The notes: generated from the sequence alone by a model not told the origin. A stretch of 64,000 nt of DNA from Photobacterium leiognathi (GCF_030685535.1 NZ_CP131601.1:2604001-2668000); one strand, 5' to 3'. Counted from the first letter of the stretch, positions 28,531 through 36,770 are shown. Translations and numbers: made by a program.

Positions 28531-29046
28531 ATGAAAATATCAAAAATTTTATTATGTTTAAGCCTTTTAACCAGCTGTCAAACATTTGCCGATCAATTAG
28601 ATATAAATATTAAAGATTTAAAAACAGGGAAATCTATTGGATATGTAAATGTCAAAGAAAATGTTTATGGTTTGATCTTTACACCTCACCTTAAAGATTT
28701 AAAACCAGGTATTCATGGTTTTCATATCCATCAAAATGGAAGCTGCCAAGCAATTGAAAAAAATGGGAACGTTATTTTAGGTGGTGCTGCAGGTGGTCAC
28801 TATGACCCATTTAATACTCACAAGCATGGTTTTCCATGGGGTCGCGATAATCACAGAGGTGATTTACCTGCTCTTTATGTTAATAATGATGGTATAGCTA
28901 ATATGCCAGTTATTGCTCAGCGATTAACATTAGATGAATTGAAAGGTCATGCTATAATGATTCACCAAAACGGTGACAATTATTCTGATTCACCCAAACC
29001 GTTAGGTGGCGGTGGCCCTCGTGAAGCTTGTGGTGTTATTAAATAA
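28531..29046 (+). CDS. sodC: Periplasmic Cu,Zn superoxide dismutase
   Basis: Dismutates superoxide in the periplasm. 171 aa with a signal peptide ending near FA-DQ (a Cys at position 16 could also be read as a weak lipobox). Copper ligands H65, H67, H90, H145 and zinc ligands H90, H99, H108, D111 are present in GFHIHQNGSC, GGHYDP, HKHGFPW, NHRGDLPAL and MIHQNGDNYSD; disulphide Cys72-Cys167. The loop organisation matches the bacterial (P. leiognathi, Haemophilus) branch. The ribosome site is GAGAGA. Island-borne SodC would protect against host oxidative burst. Confidence 0.96.
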   Translation: MKISKILLCLSLLTSCQTFADQLDINIKDLKTGKSIGYVNVKENVYGLIFTPHLKDLKPGIHGFHIHQNGSCQAIEKNGNVILGGAAGGHYDPFNTHKHGFPWGRDNHRGDLPALYVNNDGIANMPVIAQRLTLDELKGHAIMIHQNGDNYSDSPKPLGGGGPREACGVIK

Positions 29047-29049
29047 TTT

Positions 29050-29107
29050 AATAATGAACTTTTTTTATTTTTCTCTTAATAAGAATTATTTATAAAAGTT
29101 CATTATT
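29050..29107 (+). terminator. Long-loop inverted repeat after sodC
   Basis: AATAATGAACTTTT and AAAAGTTCATTATT form a perfect 14-bp inverted repeat with a 30-nt AT-rich loop, starting 4 bp after the sodC stop. A terminator is likely, though the loop is long. Confidence 0.55.
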
Positions 29108-29451
29108 CTTATAATTACTATGATTAAATTTCTTGTGATAATTTATACTTTATCATTAATAATAATTTTATTTTTTTTATTATTTCCTTATCCGTATTAT
29201 TTTTTTCTATATTAACAACCATATTAACCACTAAATATAATTACTTATATGTTTAATATAACATCTATTTAAAAAACACCAATATTAATATAAAAAACAG
29301 ATTTTCATTCCAATTGACACCAGGTAAAAATAATGTATTTCAAGATACTGGTAACAATATAATTAACATTTTAATTTAACGACTAAAGATAGATTAAAAA
29401 TCATTTAGTACATCATTACTATTAATTTCAATATCTTATTTATCTTTTGCT
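29108..29451. other. AT-rich non-coding gap between sodC and the IS30 remnant
   Basis: Only a 31-codon hydrophobic frame from about 29120 was seen, too short to support. No promoter or repeat recognised. Confidence 0.35.
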
Positions 29452-30284
29452 ATTTTCATTAAGACCACGCTCCCACGATGAATAAGGATGGGCAAAGTAA
29501 GCCTTTGCATCTAAATGCTCTCGTGCCCAGCAAATTCTCCTCCATTGTCGAACGTAATCGTATGAACATACGCTTTGTAAGGCATGAGCATTTCGATGAT
29601 TGCGTCTTTGACGACATCAGCTTCCTTACTATGTACTCGCTTCACTAAATAGAGCTTACTCTTTCGCTCCGCAAGTGTGACCAAAACGCCTGTACCTTGT
29701 TTACCCAGAACAGTGTCAGCTTCCCAGTCCCCCAGACGCTCTCGGGTGTCAACGATAGCGGGTCGTTCATCAATCGATACACTGTTAACTATCGGTTTTC
29801 TAAGCGTATGTTTGCCCCTGCGATAACGCTTATGGCCTTGCCGTAGATGTTTGTATAACAGACCACCTTGTGCTTTGTTTCGGGCGATGTGCTGATAAAT
29901 CCATTCGGGGCTCCAATCCCAACCCAGAACCATCTCAACAAACCAAATAGTATCTTGTGAAATTCGATATTTAGATGCCTGACTGCGCCGTTGGTAACTT
30001 AACATATTGTCTCTGTCAGGCCAGTAGTGACTGTTGTCGCTGTTACGCTTTAATGCGCGGCAAATGGTTGAACGATGAACACTTAGTCTCTTTGCTATCG
30101 CTGACTGCGAATAACCTTCGGCAAGAAGAGTAAAAATCTGGTATCTTTGACCTTCGGTCAGTTGCTGGTAGTTCATGGTAATACTGCTTTGATTTTGGCG
30201 ATGAGAAGCATACCACTATCAGCAGCTGTCCTTCTCCCACCTTTTCAACCATGAGTGTTGCACTTATTATCTGAATTCAAGAAC
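29452..30284 (-). pseudogene. Truncated and frameshifted IS30-family transposase
   Basis: The ORF at 29511-30176 starts MNYQQLTEGQRYQIFTLLAEGYSQSAIAKRLSVHRSTICR, the IS30 helix-turn-helix, and runs into the DDE domain with DWEADTVLGKQG and TFDNGGEFAGHE. A 2-base insertion then breaks the frame; the shifted frame continues HLDAKAYFAHPYSSWERGLNEN to 29452 and similarity ends. About the last quarter of the gene, including the catalytic Glu region, is missing or scrambled, so it is inactive. At 30253-30284 TTGAATTCAGATAATAAGTG (minus strand) looks like the IS30-type terminal repeat; the other end is gone. Confidence 0.85.
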
Positions 30285-31024
30285 ATCAGAAAAGATATGA
30301 TTTATAGTTTTGAAATTACACTAAATAAATATAGAGACTTTGAATTTTTTATCAAGCTCACTAAATAATGGTAACGGTTTAACAGGTTGGACAGTTACGA
30401 TTTCCAGAACAGAAAACGTAACTGTTATTATCTATTAACTGTTAACAGTTAGAGCCAATGCAAGCAAGAAGAGACTTTTCGAAGATTTTACTTAAAAAAA
30501 ATTGCTTTTTTTGGTTCGAATTATAATAACAAAATTTACAATTTGTTTTTTAGATAGATAATTCCTCAGATATAAAGCAAAAAATCAGAATTTAAATCGA
30601 TAATTAGGGAAATTTTCAGACCTATAATTTAAAAACACACCCATTCCATTACCATCCTATTAAAATCAACACCTTAAGAGCAAAATTAAGAATTGATAAA
30701 AATACGAAGCAGTAAATAACAATAAGCTATCAATTTAAAGTATAAAAATCACAAATTAGAAATAAAGAGGAATAATACTCCAAAACCATTGATAAAAACA
30801 ATAACCACATGATTTAAAACATTAAATTATAAATTTTGCATTTCTATAGTGTCTATATTCAAAACTAGACACTATATATAGTGTACTAAATTTCAAATTT
30901 AGTTATAACATATACCTAATTATTCTATAGGTTTTTTACTCTCTTATTTTGTTTATATCATAAACAAAAAAATTAATAAGAATAATACCTCTTCCTTCAT
31001 AACTAAAATTAATGACACTTTAGA
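30285..31024. other. Gene-free AT-rich stretch with palindromes
   Basis: No convincing gene. It contains a 16-bp perfect palindrome TAACTGTTAACAGTTA at 30436-30451 and a 9-bp inverted repeat at 30847-30874. A short frame near 30367 (GLTGWTVTISRTENVTV then stop) could be the tail of a gene destroyed by the IS30, but this is weak. Confidence 0.35.
30847..30874. promoter_or_regulatory. Operator-like inverted repeat
   Basis: TAGTGTCTA and TAGACACTA are perfect inverse copies separated by 10 bp, followed 7 bp later by a third, partial TAGTGTACT. It looks like a regulator-binding site, but no adjacent gene start explains it. Confidence 0.35.
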
Positions 31025-31045
31025 TAATAAAATGTATGGTCCGCC

Positions 31046-31257
31046 CCGTTATTGCAACTACAATATTAGTAATAACGGAGTTGCGCTAATGTATTCGGAG
31101 TCAAAATTAGGCATATTAATGTCCTAGCTCCACGATGATATCCGCGCCAGATTATCCTTAAAAAGCGAAAAGCATTTATTGCTGTTTTTATTATCAGGTT
31201 ATTAATCTGGCCGATTTACCGTTAATGTCATCACTTGCATTGTCGTTGCAAACTCGG
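31046..31257 (-). ncRNA. Candidate bridge/seekRNA region of IS110 copy 1
   Basis: Non-coding end downstream of the transposase, the place where IS1111-group elements encode the RNA that guides the recombinase. Stems visible: CCAGATTA/TAATCTGG and CCGTTATT/AATAACGG. One base is deleted relative to copy 2, which might alter folding. The exact RNA ends cannot be read. Confidence 0.4.
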
Positions 31258-32283
31258 TTATGACTGCGATGCAGTCTTAAACGCTTGGCGGTGGTATAAC
31301 ACCGCCCAAGCTATTCTTGCTAATTTGTTAGCCAATGCGACAACAACCACATTGAATGGCTTACTGGCTCTTAAATCTACCAGCCATTGTCCGAAGACTT
31401 TACCCGTTGTCTCTAACCTTGATAATACAGCTCTTGCGCCATGAATGAATAATGTCCGGAGATGTTTATTTCCTCGTTTACTCACCCCAAGTAACTTTGT
31501 TTTACCTCCCGTAGAGTATTGTCGAGGCACTAACCCTAACCAAGCAGCCATATTCCTTCCATTTGAAAAGTTACTGGCGGCACTAACATCTGCCACACAT
31601 AGGGTTGCTGTTAAATCACCGATGCCAGGCACAGTTTTTAATAACTTAGCCAATTCATGTTGCTCAGCTAGCTGTTTCAACTTCGTATCTTGTATTTTTA
31701 TCTGCTCATTAAGATACAAATAATGTGCGTGAATTAAGCTTAATTCGTACATAAGACTTTGTGGAAGAGTTTGATATTTTTGGTCTGCTATCCACTGAAA
31801 AAGCATCTTCATTTTCGCATGTCCTGTAGGCAAGCTCAGTCCAAACTCTAACAATATCGCTCCGATACGAGACATACAGGCTGTTCGCTCCTTAATAAAA
31901 CCATCACGGATACGATGAATGACAGCAATGACTTGTGCTTCTTCTGATTTAACAGCAACAAAGCGCATGGAAGGTCGACTTGCTGCTTCAGCGATAGCTG
32001 CAGCATCAATGAAGTCATTTTTATTGCCTTTCACATAAGGTTTTACATACTGAGGAGGAATGAGTTGAACTTGATGCCCAAAATCAGCACATTTACGGGC
32101 TAACCAATGTGCACCACCACATGCTTCAAATGCGATAGTGGTGGTTTCTAAATTTGAGAGAAACTTTAGAAGTTGGCTTCGATTATATTTCTTACGTAGC
32201 ACCTCTTTACCTGCGTAATTGTGTGCGACAGCATGAAAGCAGTGTTTACCTAAATCGATACCTAAGATGTGGATAGTAGACAT
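31258..32283 (-). CDS. IS110-family transposase (DEDD recombinase), copy 1
   Basis: 341 aa from the ATG at 32281-32283, chosen over a GTG nine bases upstream because GAGGTG sits at proper distance. N-terminal DEDD RuvC-like domain: HILGIDLGKHCFH (first Asp), TTIAFEACGGAHWLA (Glu) and GNKNDFIDAAAIAEAA (two Asp). C-terminal transposase_20 domain: VPGIGDLTATLCVADV, AAWLGLVPRQYSTGGK and the serine-containing GVSKRGNKHLRTL. The protein is identical to copy 2, so transposition was recent. Confidence 0.95.
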   Translation of the reverse strand: MSTIHILGIDLGKHCFHAVAHNYAGKEVLRKKYNRSQLLKFLSNLETTTIAFEACGGAHWLARKCADFGHQVQLIPPQYVKPYVKGNKNDFIDAAAIAEAASRPSMRFVAVKSEEAQVIAVIHRIRDGFIKERTACMSRIGAILLEFGLSLPTGHAKMKMLFQWIADQKYQTLPQSLMYELSLIHAHYLYLNEQIKIQDTKLKQLAEQHELAKLLKTVPGIGDLTATLCVADVSAASNFSNGRNMAAWLGLVPRQYSTGGKTKLLGVSKRGNKHLRTLFIHGARAVLSRLETTGKVFGQWLVDLRASKPFNVVVVALANKLARIAWAVLYHRQAFKTASQS

Positions 32284-32403
32284 ATGGTTCACCTCTTTGA
32301 AAGCCTACCCTAAGCCTAACGGCTTAGGATGAGGCGGACCATATAATTAAGCCTTTGAAGTAAAGTCCAAAGGCTTTTAAAATTTAGACAGAACAAATAC
32401 ATA

Positions 32404-32610
32404 TTATTTATTCTTTCTTTTATTTTCTCGCTCTAATAACCACTGATCAATTTTATCTTCAAACCAACCGACTGATCGCTCGCCCAGAGGAACTGATCGT
32501 GGAAAGTCACCTTTGGTCATTAATGCATAAATACTACTTCTAGATAGGCCAACTCGATCTTTGACATCTGGTAGTCGTAAAATCTTTGATGGTTTCTGAT
32601 TTATCATCAT
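32404..32610 (-). CDS. alpA: AlpA-family excisionase/regulator
   Basis: A 68-aa winged-helix protein with the AlpA pattern ILRLPDVKDRVGLSRSSIYALMTKGDFPRSVPLGERSVGWFEDKIDQWLLER. AlpA activates integrase expression or acts as an excision factor; in E. coli CP4-57, inserted at the same tmRNA gene, it controls excision. The first Met may be skipped in favour of the second. Here it lies near the right end of the island, divergent from a small broken gene. Confidence 0.9.
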   Translation of the reverse strand: MMINQKPSKILRLPDVKDRVGLSRSSIYALMTKGDFPRSVPLGERSVGWFEDKIDQWLLERENKRKNK

Positions 32611-32794
32611 ACTTATATTCCTTGTGATAAATTAAATATATCGGATTAGCTAGTTCAAATTAACATCTAAAAGAACGGAATATTTGCGCTTTTTTTTTGA
32701 GAGCAAAAAAAAATTACACTAGCTAATAAAGTTAAATATCCTAAACTGAATTTTAGTTATTCCAGTTTAAAAATTACTTTAATAAGAGGGTATT

Positions 32795-32967
32795 ATGAAA
32801 AAAATATAGTAAATAAAGTTGCATCGACACCATTATCTAACTTTGTAAAAAATACGTCTCAAGAAGAAAAAGAGAAAATATATAAAGATATAATGATAAA
32901 AGTTTGTGATATTCAAAATAAAATTATCGCTAAAGCCAAAAAAATTTCCAACCAGAGTGCTCAATAG
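32795..32967 (+). pseudogene. Small gene broken in an A7 tract directly after its start codon
   Basis: A good ribosome site (AAGAGGG) and ATG at 32795 lead into seven A and then an immediate stop (M-K-K-I-stop). Adding one A gives a 57-aa frame, MKKNIVNKVASTPLSNFVKN continuing to NQSAQ-stop at 32967, with charged helical composition and no stop. Family not recognised. It is divergent from alpA across a 184-bp region with TAAACTG/CAGTTTA inverse repeats. Confidence 0.55.
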
Positions 32968-33080
32968 TAAATTATCCCACTTAATTTAGTCAGTGATTTT
33001 GGATTGGTACTTGGAACTAAATCTCAGGAAATCAAACACAAAGTCAACCTAATATCATGTTTTAGTTAACTTTTAATTTT

Positions 33081-34005
33081 ATAAGTACTTACGGTGAGTA
33101 ACACTTACAGTTGAGATCGCCTAAAACATACAGAGTTTAGGTTGGTACTTGATGGTAAATGTCATGGCTTCAACTACCAACCCAACTTAACGTATTGTTT
33201 CTATTGGTTTTAATTTTTATAAGTACATAGAGTTTGAGTAACACTTGCAGTTGAGATCGCCTAAAACAAACAGAATTTGTGTTGGTACTTGATAGTAAAT
33301 GTCACGGCTTCAACTACCAACCCAACTTAACGTATTGTTTCTATTGGTTTTAATTTTTATAAGTACATAGAGTTTGAGTAACACTTGCAGTTGAGATCGC
33401 CTAAAACAAACAGAATTTGTGTTGGTACTTGATAGTAAATGTCACGGCTTCAACTACCAACCCAACTTAACGTATTGTTTCTATTAATTTTAATTTTTAT
33501 AAGTACATAGAGTTTGAGTAACACTTGCAGTTGAGATCGCCTAAAACAAACAGAGTTTGGGTTGGTACTTGATAGTAAATATCACGGCTTCAACTACCAA
33601 CCCAACTTAACGTATTGTTTCTATTAGTTTTAATTTTTATAAGTACATAGAGTTTGAGTAACACTTGCAGTTGAGATCGCCTAAAACATATAGAGTTTTG
33701 GTTGATACTTGATAGTAAATGTCACGGCTTCAACTACCAACCCAACTTAACGTATTGTTTCTATTAGTTTTATTTTTTATAAGTACATAGAGTTTAAGTA
33801 ACACTTGCAGTTGAGATCGCCTAAAACAAACAGAGTTTGGGTTGGGACTTGATAGTAAATGTCACGGCTTCAACTACCAACCCAACTTAACGTATTGTTT
33901 CTATATGTTTTATTTTTTATAAGTACATAGATTTTGAGTAACACTTGCAGTTGAGATCGCCTAAAACAAACAGAGTTTGGGTTGGTACTTGGTAGTCAAC
34001 CTTTG
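33081..34005. repeat. Tandem array, about 6.6 copies of an exact 140-bp unit
   Basis: The landmark CAGTTGAGATCGCC occurs at 33108, 33248, 33388, 33528, 33668, 33808 and 33948, always exactly 140 bp apart. Units differ by a few substitutions but not in length. No open frame runs through. Each unit holds an inverted repeat TTGGGTTGGTA / TACCAACCCAA (11 bp, 27-nt loop, left arm mutated in some units) and a promoter-like TTGTTT-N17-TATAAG. Degenerate partial units flank the array. Function unknown. Confidence 0.93.
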
Positions 34006-34160
34006 GGTTAGTATTTAGTAGAAAAGATCATTTCTTTAAACCTTCGCAGGATAGCAGCCAATAATAACCTCTCATTTTGAGCTACTAAGGTACCCATGCA
34101 GAAGCATTTATTTCCGTAACACTACTTTTTAAAGATAATTTCCGACAACAGAAATAAATA

Positions 34161-34179
34161 GGTACATCTTAGGGTACAC
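34161..34179 (+). repeat. Candidate integrase arm-type site, right end
   Basis: GGTACATCTTAGGGTACAC matches the left-end site at 9512-9530 in 17 of 19 positions, at a similar distance from its att repeat. Confidence 0.5.
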
Positions 34180-34249
34180 CAGTGAAAATCAAACTGAGAT
34201 AAGTTATATAAAAACAAAAAGATAAAAACCAAATTCAGATGACGCCAGC

Positions 34250-34295
34250 CCACCAAATTCGTATACGAAGGCGTCCTAGGACGTCCAGAGAGCCC
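34250..34295. repeat. attR: 46-bp direct repeat
   Basis: Exact copy of 9392-9437. Partial ssrA identity extends a little to the left (GCCAGC, then one base missing relative to ssrA), marking it as a duplicated ssrA 3' end without the rest of the gene. Confidence 0.93.
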
Positions 34296-34324
34296 GCTAG
34301 GTTACTGACTTAGCGGGCTTTCTT
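34291..34324 (+). terminator. Second copy of the ssrA terminator at attR
   Basis: AGCCCGCTA and TAGCGGGCT with a short loop and TTCTTGT tail. The stem differs from the left copy by paired substitutions, so it came from a different ssrA allele. Confidence 0.7.
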
Positions 34325-35116
34325 GTATCTGTAATGTACAAAAGTACCTAGTAATATCCATCTATTTGCTATGCGGCTCGGTATTCCAAGAAATTAGAAG
34401 TGCCGATTAAAGCTAATTCTAGTAATAAGACTTCCATCAATGATATCTAGAAATATAGGCACAACCATTATCTTCGAACTACCATTCACAAACTCTTTAT
34501 TGCCTGTTTGAGGCTAAAAAATAAAGAGGCTCTACGCTTCATTTATGCAGACTTATAAACGTTTAAGAAAAGCTAGCACGTCATCAATATCACTTGAGAT
34601 TGGTCCCAATTTTAATTAATTCGTTTTTGTATTAGTTATTCCAAATTAGAATTAATATATAATTAACTACTTCAATAATAAGCCATTATTGTTAAGTAGA
34701 TTGATACATTATTAAATACCTCAGAACATTAAGTCATTCTATTATTGTAGTCTGACTGTAATAGCTTAGATGGTAAGAATCATACACCCGAACCATGAAT
34801 GCACTACAATCAATAAACTACAGACATGTATAACCTCTTCTTAATCATGGCTTTACAAACATTTCTCGCATTTAATATTAATGTAACAGATATAAGTTAA
34901 TGCTATCCCCGGATTTAAAACTGAAAACTTATTTTTTATTGCGTATTTTGTACCTTTTTTTACCCATCTTGCCCTGAGGGTATATTTCTTTACGCTGTTC
35001 AATCGCACTTTTGTTTTCTTAGTGATTCCTTTATTACAATTATTAGTAAACTCAATTATGACTTTTAAGAATGCCTTTTTGCATTCTCCCTTTTTTCAAG
35101 CAGGAAGCTAATTGTT
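34325..35116. other. Gene-free gap between the island and the XRE regulator
   Basis: About 790 bp without a supportable gene on either strand; the promoter of the XRE gene must lie in the last part. The stretch is less repetitive than the island but still AT-rich and may contain remnants of earlier insertions at ssrA. No specific site recognised. Confidence 0.4.
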
Positions 35117-35758
35117 ATGGAATATTTAGAGAGAATTAAGCGTTTGGCGAAGGTACAAGGTATCAGCCAGAAGCAACTTGGCGAAGCTCTAGATCTTCAA
35201 CAAGGTACGATGAGCCGCAAACTGTCCGGTAAATACGGCATTGAGGTTCGTGAATTAGAAAAAATTGCAGAAACCTTAAATACTTCTATCGGTTATATCC
35301 TAACAGGACAAGTAGATACAGGTACGCAAGCGACAACAACAATCAGTACTGAACTGGATAATGCTGCGACATGTACTTACATCCCAGTGATCCATCGTAA
35401 AGATTTTTCAGCATACACTGATGGCAGTTCTGTTGAAGTGATCAGCAAACGTGCAATTCCTCAACACCTTGAGCGTGAAGAGTGTTTAGGTCTTTTAATT
35501 GACAATGAAAACATTGCTCAATGTGCGCCTGTTGGTAGCTATGCGCTAGCAACGAAAAAAGCGGAATACCGTCCTAAACAACCAGTATTTGCATCTGTTC
35601 GTGGTAGTGAGCCTGACTTTTACCACATGACACAACTTGCTGATGGTGTTGTATTTTCAACATCACAACCGGATTTCCCGAATTTATTCGTGAACAACGA
35701 TGAGTTCCAAATTCACGGTTACATCATCCAATCTGACTGGGCTTACGATCGCGTATAA
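35117..35758 (+). CDS. XRE-family transcriptional regulator with S24-like C-terminal region
   Basis: 213 aa. An N-terminal Cro/CI helix-turn-helix (about 5-62; ISQKQLGEALDLQQGTMSRKLSGKYGIEVRELEKIAETLNTS) is joined to a C-terminal domain (about 85-213) with QPVFASVRGSEPDF and VNNDEFQIHGYIIQ, resembling the LexA/CI-type fold, but I do not see a clear Ala-Gly cleavage site. Regulated genes unknown. It is the first core gene after the island and is followed by its own terminator. Confidence 0.78.
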   Translation: MEYLERIKRLAKVQGISQKQLGEALDLQQGTMSRKLSGKYGIEVRELEKIAETLNTSIGYILTGQVDTGTQATTTISTELDNAATCTYIPVIHRKDFSAYTDGSSVEVISKRAIPQHLEREECLGLLIDNENIAQCAPVGSYALATKKAEYRPKQPVFASVRGSEPDFYHMTQLADGVVFSTSQPDFPNLFVNNDEFQIHGYIIQSDWAYDRV

Positions 35759-35782
35759 TCATCAGAGATTAATGAATAAAAG

Positions 35783-35812
35783 AAAGCCTGCGAGAAATCG
35801 CGGGCTTTTTTA
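35783..35812 (+). terminator. Terminator after the XRE regulator
   Basis: AAAGCCTGCGA-GAAA-TCGCGGGCTTTTTT forms a stable GC-rich stem with a T tail. Confidence 0.88.
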
Positions 35813-35892
35813 TTTTGTCACTATCACGTACTTTGGCTCTCGCTTACTTTTCAGTACACTGGGCACGCATTCAACAATTTAGGGATCTATAC

Positions 35893-36408
35893 ATGCAAAC
35901 AGTCATGGTTGCTTCAACCAATCCAGCCAAAATTGCCGCTGTGCGTGATGCATTTACGCTCGTTTTTCCAGAACAAGTATTCACTGTTGAAGGTATTGCA
36001 GCATTAAGTGGTGTAAGGGATCAGCCGCTAACTTGTGATGAGACACTACTCGGTGCAAAAAATCGTGTTCGTCATTGTCGAGAGCAATGCCCTAATGCTG
36101 ATTTTATTGTGGGCTTAGAAGCTGGAATAGATGAAAAGTTTACGTTTGCGTGGATGGTGATAGAACATCAAGGAAAAATGAGTGAATCACGTTCAGCCTC
36201 TTTACCTTTGCCACCGCTCGCACTGGAGAAAATCCATCAAGGTATGGAGCTCGGTGACATTATGGATGAGATGTTTAACCAACAGAATGTGAAGCAAAAA
36301 GGCGGCGCGATTGCGATGCTGACTAATCATCTATTAACGCGAAGCTCGGTTTATCAGCAAGCGTTAATTCTAGCACTGATCCCATTTATTAAGCCTGAGT
36401 TATTCTAA
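35893..36408 (+). CDS. yjjX: Inosine/xanthosine triphosphatase (YjjX)
   Basis: House-cleaning enzyme hydrolysing ITP and XTP. 171 aa from the ATG at 35893, chosen because MQTVMVASTNPAKIAAVRDAF is the family start and the longer frame overlaps the preceding terminator. Conserved: GVRDQPLTCDETLLGAKNR, ADFIVGLEAGID, QKGGAIAMLTNHLLTRSSVYQQAL. Convergent with trpR; slt, trpR and yjjX are also neighbours in E. coli. Confidence 0.93.
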   Translation: MQTVMVASTNPAKIAAVRDAFTLVFPEQVFTVEGIAALSGVRDQPLTCDETLLGAKNRVRHCREQCPNADFIVGLEAGIDEKFTFAWMVIEHQGKMSESRSASLPLPPLALEKIHQGMELGDIMDEMFNQQNVKQKGGAIAMLTNHLLTRSSVYQQALILALIPFIKPELF

Positions 36409-36410
36409 TA

Positions 36411-36447
36411 AAAAATGGGATATTGTTAGTGTAGCAATATCCCATTT
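36411..36447. terminator. Bidirectional terminator between yjjX and trpR
   Basis: AAATGGGATATTG and CAATATCCCATTT pair perfectly across a 9-nt loop between converging genes. Confidence 0.8.
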
Positions 36448-36452
36448 AAACA

Positions 36453-36770
36453 TTATTGATTTGGCTTATTCTGAGCAAGAAAGTTCGCTAACCAAGCTTT
36501 AGTGTCATCATCTTGATGTTTTAGCTCGTTAGAGCCTCGAGTGATCGTTGCGACACCTACACCTAATAATTCACTGATCTTACGCTGACTACGCTCACCA
36601 TTAAGTAGTTCATGCACAATATTAACCCGAGCAATAAGTGCTTCTCGCTCATCATGGGTTAATAACACTTGGAATAACAACTCATCACGTTGTTCCGCAG
36701 ACGCATGGCGGATCAAATCGAGTACATTCTGCCACTCGGTAAAATCAGGGCTATCGGTCGTTGTTGTCAT
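36453..36770 (-). CDS. trpR: Trp operon repressor
   Basis: Tryptophan-responsive repressor, 105 aa from the ATG at 36768-36770. This start gives the usual TrpR length; an open frame extends upstream to 36860 but overlaps the slt terminator region. Conserved helices: LTHDEREALIARVNIVHELLNGERSQRKISELLGVGVATITRGSNELK, containing the DNA-reading helix-turn-helix. It lies downstream of slt on the same strand but is separated by a terminator. Confidence 0.93.
   Translation of the reverse strand: MTTTTDSPDFTEWQNVLDLIRHASAEQRDELLFQVLLTHDEREALIARVNIVHELLNGERSQRKISELLGVGVATITRGSNELKHQDDDTKAWLANFLAQNKPNQ

Larger units (their letters stand above)
31025..32351 (-). mobile_element. IS110-family (IS1111-type) insertion sequence, copy 1
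   Basis: Matches 42022-43349 in inverse orientation over about 1.33 kb, apart from a single-base deletion here in the non-coding end (GTTGCGC versus GTTGGCGC). Inverted repeats ATGGTCCGCCYC lie a few bases inside each end. A short leader precedes and about 200 bp of non-coding DNA follows the transposase, the layout of the IS1111 group. No target duplication is visible, as expected for the family. Confidence 0.9.
9392..34295. mobile_element. ssrA-inserted genomic island (about 24.9 kb)
   Basis: Bounded by the 46-bp att repeats. It starts with two P4-type integrases and ends with AlpA and a repeat array. It is far more AT-rich than the flanking core genes. Backbone genes (integrase, AlpA, YfjI-like DUF3987) match the CP4-57 type of element, which also uses ssrA in E. 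coli. Cargo comprises a TagA-like protease, an AraC-type regulator, a chaperone-usher pilus and SodC. No conjugation, capsid or tail genes are visible, so it would be mobilised or a satellite, not self-transmissible. Confidence 0.9.

Noticed and set aside
29120..29215. 31-codon hydrophobic frame after sodC.
   Set aside because: Too short, homopolymer-rich, no ribosome site; expected by chance in such AT-rich DNA.
30367..30442. Possible C-terminal gene fragment reading GLTGWTVTISRTENVTV.
   Set aside because: Too short to assign; no upstream continuation in frame.
33081..34005. A CRISPR array. On the minus strand each unit contains a stretch opening GTTTTAGGCGATC and closing TACTCAAAC, with GTTT and AAAC ends like some CRISPR repeats.
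   Set aside because: The whole 140-bp unit is repeated, including the would-be spacers, and no cas gene is present.
33081..34005. Integron attC/VCR cassette array.
   Set aside because: No cassette genes between repeats, no consistent GTTRRRY/RYYYAAC pair, and the only integrases are P4-type, not IntI.
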